A DNA stretch of 64,000 nucleotides from Apophysomyces variabilis (Eukaryota > Mucoromycota > Mucoromycetes > Mucorales > Mucoraceae): the NCBI GenBank assembly GCA_002749535.1, contig MZZL01000132.1, forward strand, positions 1-64,000. The letters are read 5' to 3'. Within the stretch, counting starts at the first letter, position 1. Each line of letters starts with the position of its first letter. Made by a program: the position numbers and the translations under genes. Below are positions 12,925-25,836 of this stretch, in pieces. The notes below the pieces were generated by a model, which was given only the letters and a program-made list of their open reading frames with translations, had not been told where the DNA came from and ran no database searches.

Positions 12925-13492
12925 TTATTTCATTAATCGATGCACACGTAAATGGCGCCGCATATTACTTTGTACGCTAAATTTACGACCGCAGCCTTTT
13001 TCTGTACACTCAAACGGTTTTTCACCAGTGTGCGAATAAGTGTGGATACGTAAAGATGAGGGACGCATAAATCGCTTTTGACAGTACGGACAGCTGTACT
13101 TTTTCGGGTCATCGTCTCTGAGATTCAAAGTGATGATTGGGGGCGGTCGGGTAACCTCCGTGCGGCAAGAGAGCGCTGGAGGCGGTGATGTATGCTTTGC
13201 AATGGGTCGTTCGGAGAATGATCTTTGATAATCTTCCTGCGAAAGTGACAATGATTTGATTTCCAATGGTAAGATATGCAATGTAATATCCGGATGTAGC
13301 GCTTGAGGTTTTGGCAGTATACCCAAGCTATCCGATAGATGACGACGATGAATTGTTCGTGATTGGTCTTTGGATAGATTAGCATGAGTACGTCAAAAGG
13401 AGAAAAAGTTCCGTCACTGTTTTACCTGGAGAGGCGCCATCAAGTAACTCTTGGATGGAGGGCAGACATAATGGTTTCTCATGGAATGTCAT
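12925..13492 (-). CDS. Small C2H2 zinc-finger protein (probable transcription factor)
   Basis: Two exons on minus, 13492-13426 and 13367-12925, code 169 residues. Two classical C2H2 fingers sit at the C terminus (about 110-165): CPYCQKRFMRPSSLRIHTYSH, joined by the TGEKPF linker to CTEKGCGRKFSVQSNMRRH. The protein ends right after the second finger. The N terminus carries LPSIQELL, a short hydrophobic motif common at the start of fungal zinc-finger regulators, and the middle is Ser/Pro rich. The TGEKPF linker and finger residues indicate sequence-specific DNA binding in the nucleus; the targets are unknown. The intron has a GTAAAA donor and a GCTAAT branch-like site, and the join keeps the frame open. 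The start is the ATG of MTFHEKP. Confidence 0.85.
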
Positions 13493-14921
13493 CTTTTTAC
13501 AAAGCGGAAATGGGTGAACGGTACCCACACATCTGCAAAATGCTACAAAAGCTAAAACATAAGAAAACGGGAACGAAGAAAAATAAAGCCTCCGGTGTTT
13601 GCTTTATATCGTAAAAATTACTCTGAAAGAATACCGGAAAATTAACAATAAACTTTTTACTGTCGTTTCGCTATCTTCCTTGTACGTAGCAGTGTATTCC
13701 ATTGAGCTACCATGATTAGATACTATATCAGAATTAGCCAAGAGAATTAAGGTGACATAGTAATTTGCTAGGTAGAGCAGAAACAATTGGTTGTCAATAA
13801 AATCGAAGGTCATTCATTTCTCTTTCACAAGACTTAATATTCCAGAAAACAAAGAACAGTTTCCGAGACTCTATAAGATGTTTTTAGGTCGTTACGAACT
13901 ATGATAATATCATATTGAATTCTATCTGCAATCTATTGCGTAAAGGAAATTTCTAATATCGAAACCGAAGACTGGCCTCAAATTATTAAAGCCGCTTCTT
14001 GTCAGAAGACAAGGAACTTTCCCTCGCAACTTCTCTATTACAATTATATCTTCTTAGTTGTCTTAGTGGATTCCGTTCAATTTATGGAGTTCATTTTATT
14101 CTTTCTTTTCCACAATGTGAACCTGATGTTCTAATAAAATGGAAAAAAGTACTGTTGTTGATATGTTTGGCAGGCCCACTACTGGAAGGTCAAGCTAGAA
14201 GGCTGCAGTCCAAGAGAGGCACCAAAGAATTTATCGCCACGGAAAATGGGAAAATCGGCTTATATCCAGCAAAGGTCTAGAAGTGTCCAAAAATGAAAAA
14301 GTTAAAGAGCGTCGCCAGACGGATATTCCTAAATTTTCAGCATCTCTCCAGTAAATCACTGCATTTTTTCAGAACTAGGATTTCTCGTGGTCACAGCATC
14401 GCATATCTCTGAACCATGATATGTCTATTCTCCGCGGGTTATAACATAGAGCAAACGAACTATTGCTTATGGATTGCCACTTGCTGTACTCGCCATGCCC
14501 ATAATGCGAGTCGTAGAGGAGGTGAGGAGTTGAGTAGGACATATTAACAAGTTACCGTGCCAGTGTTATGAGATCCATTCTGTTAATAGATCTCCACGTA
14601 CGAGTTCAGCCTCAGAAAAAAGAAGTGGAGATGCCGGCTCGGATATCAACTTGCTAGTGGCTTTGGCGAAGATATGCCACTGGAAATTGCCATGCAGTAA
14701 GAACAGATTAAGCAGATTTTGTCATTGATACGTACGGTTTTTGCCTCGATAACAAACGTGTGCACTGTTTACAATATTTTGGCGCATAAGCGAAATTATA
14801 TAATTCATACAGCAAAGCGTGGTCTGAAAGCGGTGCCACCTATTATTCCCCCATTAGAGCGATTTAGTTTATCATAACTGCCAGAGAATAAAACATGTCT
14901 TCTAGCAGTGTCTATAACACT
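13493..14921. other. Intergenic block, one open plus-strand frame
   Basis: A 93-codon plus frame (13999-14280) is open, and an overlapping frame from about 14174 after CAGG also looks weakly coding (YWKVKLEGCSPREAP). Neither has a recognisable family or reliable splice partners. The rest appears non-coding. Confidence 0.35.
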
Positions 14922-15863
14922 TTATAGCGTGTTCTCATGCAGGCATTCATGTAATGACGCCGATTCAGATATGGTGGGAAGATACAATTCAGGTTCATTA
15001 GGAGGATGCAGTTCATACGCATTAAATGGATGTAATTCGTCCACATCTAGTGGATGTAGTTCAACTTCGTTCGGCAACTGGTCATTTGGTTCTATCCCAT
15101 GATATTGTTTGGTTGATTCAAGCTCACAGTATTTCGCATGGTGATACCCATATACACCCTTTTGACGAGCAGCCGCAACAGGTTGCTTTCCATGTACAAC
15201 CTCATTCTCGGCAGCAACGAATGGATTAGAAGCGAGTTGGCGAGATAGTCTGCGTGAGGTGACACGGCGGAAAACCTTCTGATAACTTTTGTGTAGATTC
15301 TATTAAGTAGTACATTAATAATCTCTACATGCACTTGTCATAAGAGCAAGGATGCCGATTCCTGCAGCTATTCCTGCAATAGCCAGGTATTGGTAATGGC
15401 GGACTCGGAATCGTCGATGTAGATGACGGACTGCCGGTGGTATTCGTGGTATGAATGGTGGCGGTAGTAGTAAAGGATGAAGTTGGTGCATAGCACTGTT
15501 TAAGTGCAATATCTACGGGGTCTATCCCTACCCTGGGGCTGAAACGCTGCTGTATCGTATGCTACCTTATAGAATTGTTAATCTTTGCCAGACGCGTACG
15601 CTTGCGATAAATATAGAGGTTCCGTTTGGCGGTGCCTTAAAGTTATCAGCAATACTGTATATGTCGGCATCACTTAAGGTCTGCTGCCGTTGGTCATCCA
15701 AATTCTTAACAAGTAGCGATCGGGACAAAGTATCCATTTAATGTCGAAGTAAGCCTTACTCGTAAGAACTGCGTTAGGTTGCGGCAGTAAGATAGAGAAC
15801 GTGCATCCGGAAAGTTTGAATAAGAGATACAAAAAATGACAGAGAGAAAGGAATTCGTGGCAT
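14922..15863 (-). pseudogene. Decayed type I membrane (cell-surface) protein gene with ELHP repeats
   Basis: Pieces of one protein lie in order on minus but in shifting frames. A signal-like start is at 15863 (MPRIPFSLSFFVSLI). An ectodomain follows (LSDADIYSIADNF, then after a clean 15603-15550 intron QRFSPRVGIDPVDIAL), with a Ser/Thr-rich linker (SPSSTSTIPSPP). Next come a transmembrane helix in another frame (YLAIAGIAAGIGILALM), stops, and a cytoplasmic tail whose last part repeats the unit ELHP (VELHPLDVDELHPFN, YELHPPN), ending at TAA 14924-14922. No canonical intron reconciles the ectodomain-to-helix and helix-to-tail joins, while neighbouring genes splice cleanly. A pseudogene is therefore the simplest reading. 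Unusual splicing or indel errors in the sequence are the alternatives. Confidence 0.5.
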
Positions 15864-18076
15864 GAGCAAAACCGCCGAAGAGAGGATAAAAGAAGGTGAG
15901 CGAAGTTCTATTTCAAACTTATTAACATAGTAAAGCAAGCAGATCGTGTTCATTTAGAATTACATCAAGAAAGAGTAAACGACGATGGATTTTTTTGTTT
16001 ATCATACTGCAGCTGACCTATGAAACTTTGCAAGTGACCCAGCATAACCCATACGCGTCATCCAAACAAACCATAGTCAAAGAAGTACTGTCCACTTACC
16101 GAATGTCGGCGCTTAAGTACCTTTATGTTTATCTCAGATACCCTAAACAAATATAGTGGCTTCAAGGGTATTGCACGTCTAAGTAACGGGATTCATACAT
16201 TCAAGCCTTTGGACGTGGTGTTTGACTGATGCCATGCCACTCTAAAACAAATGCTACTTTTGACTTGCTGAATGCTTTGACAGATATATGACGCATTACT
16301 ACAGCAGGAATAGTTACTGTACAAGTAATTATAATTCGTCATCCCAAGATGCCATTAAAGTGCTTGACGCTATTCCAACAGCGCAACGGGTTGAGTTAGC
16401 TTCTTGAGTATCTGTACGTACCCGAATCAGCTAGCCAAAGCATTGTTGCCTTCTTATTGCTTCGATCCTGTTTTTAGTACGTTTATAATACTCTTATATG
16501 AGCAACAGTTCTAATCGCCAAATATGATTGCTCCAGGTTCTATTCTAAGCCTGAAGAGTTGTTAATGTGTTGTGATACAATCAAATATAGTTTTTCGGTA
16601 GCATTGACACTGCTTTTTAGGCTCCTATCACTTCTTTTCCACTATGAACAGGCATTATTGTCTTCTAAATATTGATTCTATGGATATCTTGGTCTGATCT
16701 GAAGTTTTGTCTCCTTTTGGCGGTGTTGCAATGGCATGGTAACCGGAAATTAAAAAGTGTTCTTTCCATAGTGATGATCTGTCAGGTATCAGGAGTTAAG
16801 CACCGTATTCAAACAAGAAATTGTAACCAACACAGTAGTTTGTGCATTGCCAGCAGCGGAGCATGTGCTCTTTGGTAATAAAAAGGAAATAGACCAGAAA
16901 CAGTTTCCAATTTGTCTCAGTCACAGTCGTTACGGTTCCCCTATTGCAGATGAAAAGGACAGTGATTTCCGGAAAAGGAAGGCAAAAAGGTAGATGAGTT
17001 GTTGCTACAGTTGGTTAGGTATTGGGAGAGAAAAATAATATTTTCTTCATAAGAACAAGGTTAATGAAAAACATTGCTCCTCTTCAGGGTAACTTGGTTT
17101 GCATCTGATGAAAAGATCGTCAGTGATTTCTATTGCTTACTGTTAAAAAATGGCGGACATTACCTGCAATTTTTTGTTGTACTACTGGGCCCTTCATACC
17201 GAAAAAAAAAACCTAAAAAGACCGAAGTTAGACACCTTAATTACAAAGAGCAGGCGACATTGTTTAGGAAATGGCAGATGACCTTATGAACAACTAAAAG
17301 ACTGTTAACATCGCAGAATAAAAGATTTTGATAACACTCATTGATCTTTTATTGATTGATATCCGTTTTAGACTTTTGCAACTACTGTTTATTACAAAAG
17401 AAAGAGAGGATGTTTCGGTGTTTACTTTCCAAGAGATTCACCGACCGGAGCGAGACATAAAAACGCCCTGTCATACTATTGTGTAACTGTCTGTTGTCCC
17501 ACTCTGTCGCCTTGTTTCACTGGGATCTTAATGGACCCCGTCTGGGAGGGCACGACCCGTTTTGACGGTGGCGATGTCCTTTAGACGCAATACGTTTGAA
17601 AATGCACAATTAAATATTTATTGTTTGTTTAGAAAAAAGAAACTTTCTACACGCTTACCCCGACATGATCGTTGCTGGTCACAATCTCTCCCTTTTTCTT
17701 TTCCGAAACGCGCTTTATTCTGCGCCTTAACTTGCTATAAACAAACTAAGAAAGCAGTTTCTATGGTGCGTATGTCGATGGGATCCTATCAACAGTCATC
17801 TAGCATTTAAGATGAATAAAAGTCAAAAAGCTTGTCTAATGTGTACTACAATTGGTGTAACTTGCTTATTGTTTGTCGGTGAGGAGAACTGAAAAGGAGA
17901 TGCGATGATTTTGAAAGAACGATACGTGCATTGGCCCTGCAACTGTTCAGTAGTTTACCGAGCCCCTATTTTCGATTGAAAGGAAACAAGACTTGTCCAG
18001 CTCTTTTTTCCACTTTTTTTCTTGTCTTCTATCATTTGTTTCATCTTAGCTCCTTTCCTCTCCTTTTCTTATATAC
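15864..18076. other. Intergenic block
   Basis: About 2.2 kb without a recognisable gene. Open frames at 16672-16878, 17074-17289 and 17562-17810 lack family motifs. The pyrimidine-rich stretch 18000-18076, just before the ATG at 18077, is typical of a fungal core promoter and 5' leader. Confidence 0.5.
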
Positions 18077-21000
18077 ATGAGTGATATTCGAAAGACTCCG
18101 GCATGTAACCGCGGCCAGACTTCGCCATGCTCCATTCATGACACAGTTCATTCCTCTCACAACCGGCGAGCTTCCAGTCCTCAACCGTCCCCATATTACT
18201 GCTCTATTAACGCAAACAGACCTCGCTCGGGTTCATGGACAGCAGCTTATCAAGAATCAAAACCGAAAGGTTTTCTTTCCAAATTCATACAAAAGCGTCC
18301 AATCACACTCGACAGTCGCTTAAGAAATTCACCTTCTTCCATCTCTATATCCAAAACCATTTCGCCTACTTCTAGTTACCGAAAGCAAGCTCCATTCCCA
18401 ACAGAAACATCTCCATCATTTATCGATTCACATCATTCAACACCCCATCCTTCACTTTCTAAATTCAATATATACGTACATAACAAGCGGGTACAGCCCC
18501 TGGTGACAAAAAAAAAGGTATCGATCGACATGGTTTGCGCAAGACGTTTTTAATCGGTGTATAGAAAACGAGTAAGACCCTGGGTCGATTCTTTAAGATG
18601 CTCGGAAAGGTGACAGAAAGTGTGACAAGCTTTTCTCCTTAACTTTTTAAAAATAGGCATCAAATCAGGCAGATGAGGAGCCCATCAAGGGTCGTAATAT
18701 ATCCACCTCTGAACTAAATCGATATAGTAGCGACAGTACGTAATCTCATATCTCCGTACTAGAACCTTGATATCTTATTTTAGCAGTCGTGCTTTTGAAA
18801 GATTCGCGTGCTGGTACGATCTGTGTCTCCGATGACTTTCAACTAGAATACCGCAAATCAAGCGAAACGCTGAAAGTCTGTCCAGTACGACGTTCAGTTT
18901 CATTTGATTCACACCGCCGCCCATTTAGCTGCATAGCAACAACCAATGTTACATCGCAAACGCCAGACAATATTAATTCACGTTCGTGTGATACCGTGCC
19001 TGAGAACGACATTGCGACTGAAGGAGTCAAAAAGAAAAAGGAGACCGGCGACGACAATGAAATTATAAACGAAGAGAACGACGAAGTAGATGATGATGTA
19101 GCAGACGACGATGAATGTGCCGAAACAGGTGAAATCTTTCCAGATTCATCCATCAATCTCGCAGAAGCACAAGACAGTAGTATTGTTGGAGAAAAGTTAT
19201 CGAAACGCCTTAGTGGTGGACATTATGGTTCAGCAGGTGGACTGATAATGAGTACATTGCCATTGCTTATCCAACAATCAGAACACGATGACGTAAACGG
19301 ACATGGCAACTGGTCGCATAATGCACCGGGAAGTACAGGCTGTACTGAGGTTAGCGAACCAGAATCGCTGGTTGTGGTTACTCCACCTACAGGGGAGCAA
19401 GAGCCTATCGACCTCGCCGAAGACCCGTCAGAGAGCTTCTCTCCTATGGTTAAGACAACGTATACTCAAGACAAGTCGCTAGCAGTAGTGGAAGAAGAAG
19501 AAGACGATGATGATGCCGCAAGTTACGCAAGACGCATCTGGGAAGAAGACGAAACAGTGTATCCCGACTTTGACCATGTTGCAGAATGGATTGGGAACGG
19601 GTAATTAAAAGAAACTGTAACCGCGTCTCTAACTGAAAGAACAAAGAAAACCATTAAGTAGGGATATATTAATATCCTACATGTCCTATTTTAACTTCTC
19701 AAACATGAGGCTTGATGATGCCTTCAGGTATCTAATGAGAAGCTCGATTCAACGTCTTAATCGATCATTATTAGGAAATTCTGTGGGAAGCTCCATTTGA
19801 AGGCCGAAACGCAGCAAATTGACCGAATTCTGGAGAGGTTTGCCATACGATATTGGGAATGCAACCCTGATAGTATCTTCGGCAATCCAGGTAAGTTTTG
19901 TGATGTAATTGTAGAGTATGCTAAAAGAAAGTAAAGATATCATTCATGCTATCGTATATTCCCTATTACTGCTCAACACGGATCTTCATGTTGCTCAAGG
20001 GGAGCGGAAAAAGATGTCAAGATCGGCGTTTGTCCGCAACACAATGAACGCCATTAGAGCCCAGTGCAGCAATGAATCGTTTGGAGAGGATTGCTTGTTG
20101 ACCGAGGACCATAAAACTAGCAGTATTACATTCCAATCAGCTGACCGTGTTTGTAGCCACGAGCTCAAAAGAACGCCAAGTTCACGAAGTAGCTGCAGCA
20201 CTCAAAGTTGCCGACTGCCAGCGCTATCACTTGATTTATCATCACCATATCCGTACTGTTTCGGGAACAAGATGTGGCATCAGGAAATTGAAGCATCGTT
20301 GAAGGTATATCGCAGAAAAAAAATAGCGTATCGTAGCCACTAAATTCTTGCAGCAAATGTATTCATCTATCCGGTCCCATCAAATCCTCCATCCTGCTTC
20401 CAAACATGATTCCTCTTTTAGTCAAAGTTCCAAGCATTCTAGGAGAAGAAGTCTTCACGTCGCCGGTAGCCGTGTAGGCGCTTTTAAACGGAGTGTTGGC
20501 ACCATGATATGGAAAGCAGCCAGAGAGAGTATGTTCATGAGTGAAGCACTAGAGGTAATTCCCGTGCACAAGTGGAGCAATCATTTTTGATGCGCAGATA
20601 GCTTGATCATTTTGGACTTGCATCTCTCCCGACGAGCCCAAAGTCAACGACCTCTTCTGGACTTCATCAACGTCGCCGATCTGTATCATCCTTTAAATCT
20701 AGTCTTTCACAGGGTTCTTACGTGCCGCATGCCAATTCTCCAACAACTCATCAGCCGCCAATTTCCCTTTTCAACCATTCTGAGTCACAAACCTCTTGTC
20801 GAAGCGGCGTTCCCTATTATAAAGAGGGAGTTATTATGCGCAAGCACTTACTAGAACGGGCCAACCAACGAGCAAAGCATCGCGAATGGAAAGAATGCTT
20901 CGTGGTTGTTGATCGTGGCGAAGTTCGCATGTATAGACTAGATCATGGTTCTGGAGAAACAAATCGCAAAAGCATGATCCGAAGCAGCATCATGCTTAGC

Positions 21001-21765
21001 CGAGTCAGTTTAGCAGAAAACTTTCTGCAAGAAGATTCAGAGAACATAATTGGCGGAGGTGACTGGCTCGTAAGTTTTATGATTTCTGCCTGTACGCGAT
21101 GCATTAAGCATTGAATAGTCCAATGCCCAATTGATCGGTGAAATTGACCTAAAACATACACTGTCCAATGCTCTACCGTCCGGATATAATCGTGAACGCC
21201 CTCATGCATTTGCATTGCAGCAGCCAAATGGAGGTGTTTTCCTATTTCAGGTCGGTTCAGCAGAACAAGTCCTTGAGTGGGTGTCTACATGCAATTATTG
21301 GGCTGCGAGGGAAAGCAAGGAGCCGTTAAGTGGAGGAGTCAGCAACATGGATTATGGTTGGGGTGCATGCTTGGAACAATCCGGTCCAGTGACAATCAGC
21401 GAATGGCAACCACCGGTGCCTCCGATGGTGAACAGCGCTATGGATGAGGCATCTCAACTGACTGCTTTGCACAAGCATGTGAAGGAGCTTAACGAAGAAC
21501 TGGATCATCATCGAGATATCAAACGAAAAATAGAACAAAAGGTAAGCTTATTAATCTTCGCCTGGTCAATTCTCATTCTCTATTTGTTTAGTTTCCCTCC
21601 AAGCATGGTGGTCGAGCAATGATCAATTGGGAAAACAAATCACAGTATTTGTTACACGAGATCATTAAATACCAGAATTATTGTGATGCTATTGAGAAAT
21701 CGTTGGCCTTGCAGGACAAGGCTGCCCAAGATAAGGAGAAACCGAACTCCCCTCTTCCATTGTAA
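18077..21765 (+). CDS. Sec7-PH ARF guanine nucleotide exchange factor (EFA6/Syt1-like)
   Basis: Ten exons join in phase: 18077-18517, 18657-18735, 18784-19600, 19662-19727, 19775-19890, 19937-20304, 20354-20554, 20602-21069, 21119-21541 and 21592-21765, giving 1050 residues. A Sec7 domain covers about residues 430-590, with motifs YMSYFNFSNMRLDDAF, AETQQIDRILERFA (the glutamate is the catalytic finger), YSLLLLNTDLHVA and FVRNTMNAI. A PH domain follows at about 740-905 (WKECFVVVDRGEVRMY, FLFQVGSAEQVLEWV), then a coiled coil. This order matches EFA6/PSD and yeast Syt1 and Yel1, which activate ARF GTPases at the plasma membrane or Golgi. The N-terminal 420 residues are disordered and carry an acidic run (VDDDVADDDE). 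All phases agree, so the model is strong. The yeast counterpart is not resolved. Confidence 0.92.
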
Positions 21766-23964
21766 TTCCCATTTATACGTAACGAAGTTTTTTTTGTATA
21801 AATCCACTGTTCAATGGATGCTACTCAACATGCTCGGTAGCTGTTACCAGAAGAAAACTCATGCACTGTGAGCGAAAAGGAAGTACACTTCGCGATATGA
21901 ACATTCCAACTATGGATAACAGTTAATTGACGGTTTCTAAATCTTCTTTGTGACCAAGGTTACTGCTCATGTTTGCTGAGCAGAAAGAATAAACTTTCTG
22001 TATTACAGCCAAAAAAGAAAGAGCTCAGAAATTTGTGTCTTATATTTCGTCCTCTGGCCGACATCATTATGCTGCGACAAAGTATATCCTTCTAAGCAGC
22101 CAGCCTTGACGTACGTGGTCATGTTTTGGTGATAACCGACTATTCATAGCAGAGTTACTGTCAGAACAAATATTTCTGAGCCGTTCTATGTATATGCATT
22201 GTTTCTCATACGTTGCGTTTACTATATATATTGAAGCGTGTTCATTTTCGTCAACCCATGAAGCTTCTTGTATCACTCGTGCTTTGATTGTGCTGTAGTT
22301 AGAGTAGGAGCAGTGGTCAACTATAAGGGGGTTTTCGGAAAGACACAATTCCTTTGTTGACAGCAAATTGGCTCCATGCCTTGTTATTTTGGCACCATTA
22401 CATATAGACCAAAGAGTGTTATTCCCCGCCGAAAGAAGAGAAACCCCTTTTTTCCTTTTCTCTACGGCCCATTCCTTCTTTACCAGTTGCCTCTGTTTTT
22501 TATCTTATTCAGTACGCTTTTGATTACCTTAATTGTAATCTGTTATGCTCAATAGGCAATACTGACAGCCAGTTACTCGTTGTGCAGGGAATAGAATATC
22601 ACATGATGCTCATTCTTTCTGCAATTGTTAAGTCCGATCACCATTTTCATCATCACGGTTGGAATGCACCCTGTTTGGCGAGGGGCTGGTACTGTATCAT
22701 TGATGTGACACAAGCCGTCCAAAAGTTTCAAGCAATTCCACGTATCACTAGCTCAAATCATTCCAATGATGCAGAACATTTCCAACCGAATCAAGTAGTT
22801 ACGATTCTATAACAAAGTATCTAGTCCTTTGGAAGTTACAGTCAGGCAGATTCCATCCTAAACTGTTATGGAATCCCAAATGGCAGTCAACCGGTTGACA
22901 GTTATGGGTCCTAACGGACCCATAACCTTTTATCAGGCAAATTATGCGGTCGGTCACCTAGCGTGTAATTTACAGGACATTAAAAATACGTCCCAGCCAC
23001 TCACCTAACGTAACAGCACAAGTGCAGCCTCCAATTGCCACATTTGATTAAACATCTGAGCGATTTACGGTGGTTGCATTCAACTAGCTAGCCAAAACAT
23101 GACAGCTAGTATACCATGCGTTGATATAATCGGGAACATATCGAGTCTTCCAGAGCTGGATCGCACAAAGAGCACCGATCCCTATCCATTCCCTAGCATC
23201 GGTACTACCAGCAGTAAGACAGTTACTCCCGATGGGGTTCATACTTTTCATATAAAGGCTGGTGCATATATCTTTGTGCGCCTGGCAACCGGTATCTTGT
23301 TCTTACAAATCGAGGTTGTTCAGCAACGATGCGTTATTGGCGACTTACCTATGCAACCAGGTGGACCATCCGTGACAAGAGCGTATTTGCAGCGCAAGTA
23401 TCAAATTGTACGTTCGGCGACGGACAGGAGAATATGTTTCTGAAGACGCGACACTTCACGGAGACAATAGCGGAGAAAAATCACGGATAGTGAAAGATGA
23501 TGTGTATCCCCTTAAGATCCGGGCTTTGCGCGTATTTGGTGATCGCAGGTCGCGTCCGCCAAAGATTGGGATGAATGGCTTTCGCCGAGTCTGTGAATGG
23601 TTTCTAGCAATGTGACCGGTCCCAATAACGGGAAGCATCATCACGGGCACCATAGATCGGAAATGACTCTGGCACATCCCATGAAAAAATCTTTTTAATG
23701 TTTAGATACGCAATAAACAGATATACGTACATGGTGATTGTACCACACCTTCCACATCCAAATACAGAAAGAGGAAATTACTTTGGCGTGCTATAATTGG
23801 CACGAAACCATAAATAGATTCCATGTGCAAATATTAAACTCCGTTCCGTGGAAAAAAGGACGGCTGCGAATTTGAGTGGCTGTCATGCAAGTATAAGAAA
23901 TAGATAGAATAAAAAATAAGTCTTCTCGTTTCCCTTTTCATCAACATCTCTTTGTTTCCTCATC
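21766..23964. other. Gene-poor block with unassigned open frames
   Basis: Besides the minus-strand frame at 22067-22501, two plus frames stand out: 22582-22812, after a TTGTGCAG acceptor-like site, and 23099-23443 (motif HIKAGAYIFVRLATGILFL). No family is recognised and no splice model was convincing. The last 60 bases before 23965 are pyrimidine-rich, as expected for the UAP1 5' leader. Confidence 0.35.
22067..22501 (-). other. Long open frame without ATG, possible exon or relic
   Basis: About 145 codons stay open on minus and end in TAA at 22069-22067. There is no ATG at the 5' end. The composition is protein-like (LSAGNNTLWSICNGAKI, then SYSNYSTIKARVI), but no domain is recognised and no upstream exon could be joined. 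It may be the last exon of an unseen gene, a relic, or chance. Confidence 0.25.
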
Positions 23965-25579
23965 ATGACCGTCACCGACATCATCCAGCCTGCAGAACTT
24001 GAAACTCTCAAGTCCCGTTATGAAACGGCTGGTCAAGGCCACGTCTTCCGCTTCTTCGATGAACTCGAGCCTCAGGAACAAAACGCGTTGGTGCAACAGC
24101 TGCTTGAACTGGATGTCGACAGATTAAACCAAATCTATACCAAGGCCATCCAGGGTGCCGAAGCTGCCGCCACCAGTCAAGCTGCTTCACTTGAACCATT
24201 GTCCGAAGATGTCTTCGACTCTGTTCTTAAAGCTTCACCAAAGGCCATCAGGGAATGGGAGACGATCGGTTTAAGTCAGATTGCTCAAGGCAAGGTCGCT
24301 GTTATCTTGATGGCAGGTGGTCAAGGTACTCGATTGGGCTCATCTGCTCCTAAGGGTTGTTATGACATCCATTTACCTTCTGGAAAGTCGCTATTCCAAC
24401 TTCAGGCTGAGCGTATCTTGCGCCTGCAATATATCGCTCGTCAATATAAGAAACCTGGTCAAACATCCGAATGCATTATCCCATGGTATATTATGACCTC
24501 TGGTCCTACTCATGGTCCTACTTACGACTTCTTCAAGGCCAACAATTTCTTTGGCCTCAAGGAGGAAAATGTGATTTTCTTTGAGCAAGGTAAGGGTAAA
24601 AGGGGGAAGCGAATGAAGTTACCCATAGCTAATTTTATTTTTGAAGGTACTCTTCCATGCTTAACAATGGAAGGCAAGATTATCTTAGAATCCAAGAGCA
24701 AGGTAAACATATTTGTTGTAAAAGGGAAAGGCAATATACTTACTTGGGTTCTAGGTGGCCATTGCACCTGATGGCAATGGTGGCATCTATGCCGCTGTCC
24801 AGAACAAGGGAGTAATCAACTCTCTTCGAGAGCGCGGTGTCCTTTATTCTCACTGCTACTGTGTGGATAACTGTCTCGCTCGTGTTGCTGATCCTGTATT
24901 TATTGGATACTGCGTTTCCAAGTCGACCGATTGTGGTGTCAAGGTAGTGCGCAAATCTGCCCCTGAAGAGCCTGTGGGTGTTGTTTGTGTCCGCGATGGC
25001 CGTTATGGCGTTGTCGAATATTCCGAGATCTCACAAGAAGTGGCTGAGCGTCGTCAGGCAGATGGCTCCCTCGCCTTTGGCGCAGCCAACATTGCCAACC
25101 ATTTCTTCTCCACTGACTTCTTGGAAAGCGTAAAGACATTTGCATCCGAGTTGGAATACCATATCGCAAAGAAGAAGATTAAGTACACTGATTTGGAAAC
25201 GGGTGAAGTCGTCGTGCCAAAGAGCAACAGTGGTATGAAACTCGAATGCTTTGTTTTTGACGTCTTCCCTTTCGCAAAGAACATGTCTGTACTGGAAGTT
25301 GACCGTGCTGATGAATTCTCCCCGCTCAAGAATGCCCCTGGTACAGGCGCTGACTGTCCTGAGACATCCCGACGGGATATCGTGGCTCAGCATATAAGGT
25401 TCATTGAAGCCGCAGGTGGCAAGGTTGAAGGTGTTGACGACCCGATGGAGGTTGAGTTTGAAGTCTCACCATGGGTCTCCTACGCTGGAGAAGGACTTCG
25501 TGATATTGTTGAAGGCAAGACGATCACGGCCCCTGCTGTTATCGAGACTAGAGAAGACCTTGTCCGCTTATTCAAGTAG
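23965..25579 (+). CDS. UAP1: UDP-N-acetylglucosamine pyrophosphorylase
   Basis: Three exons, 23965-24589, 24647-24702 and 24755-25579, code 501 residues, the usual length. The enzyme joins UTP and GlcNAc-1-phosphate to make UDP-GlcNAc, the precursor for chitin, GPI anchors and N-glycans, in the cytosol. Diagnostic motifs are the nucleotide-binding loop LMAGGQGTRLGSSAPKG (about residues 115-131), SGPTHGPTYDFF, VAIAPDGNGGIY and VEYSEIS, with LECFVFDVFPFA near the C terminus. Both introns have GTAAGG or GTAAAC donors and keep the phase. Codon use is more biased (GGT, AAG and CTC-rich) than in neighbouring genes, which suggests high expression. The yeast ortholog is QRI1/UAP1. Confidence 0.97.
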
Positions 25580-25836
25580 ATCATCCCTTCATCTTCCGAA
25601 AATCCATCTCCTAATTTCCCATCCAACCTCACTCATCCCTTGTTTTCACCCTTTTCATTGCAAAGTTTTTCGTAGTTTTGCTTCTGTTTTCTTTACCATA
25701 CCATCTTCCAACAAATCCCGCTTACAGTAAACCCAATGAAAGTGGCTCGTATCCATGTGAAGTCTTTAGATGTTGAAATATTATTAACGATTTAAACTGT
25801 AAGTAAAGTAACTGAAAGGGGTGGATGCTAGAACAA

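Noticed and set aside
16791..16802. 5S rRNA-like word AGGAGTTAAGCA
   Set aside because: Only this short match exists; the other conserved 5S blocks are missing on either side.
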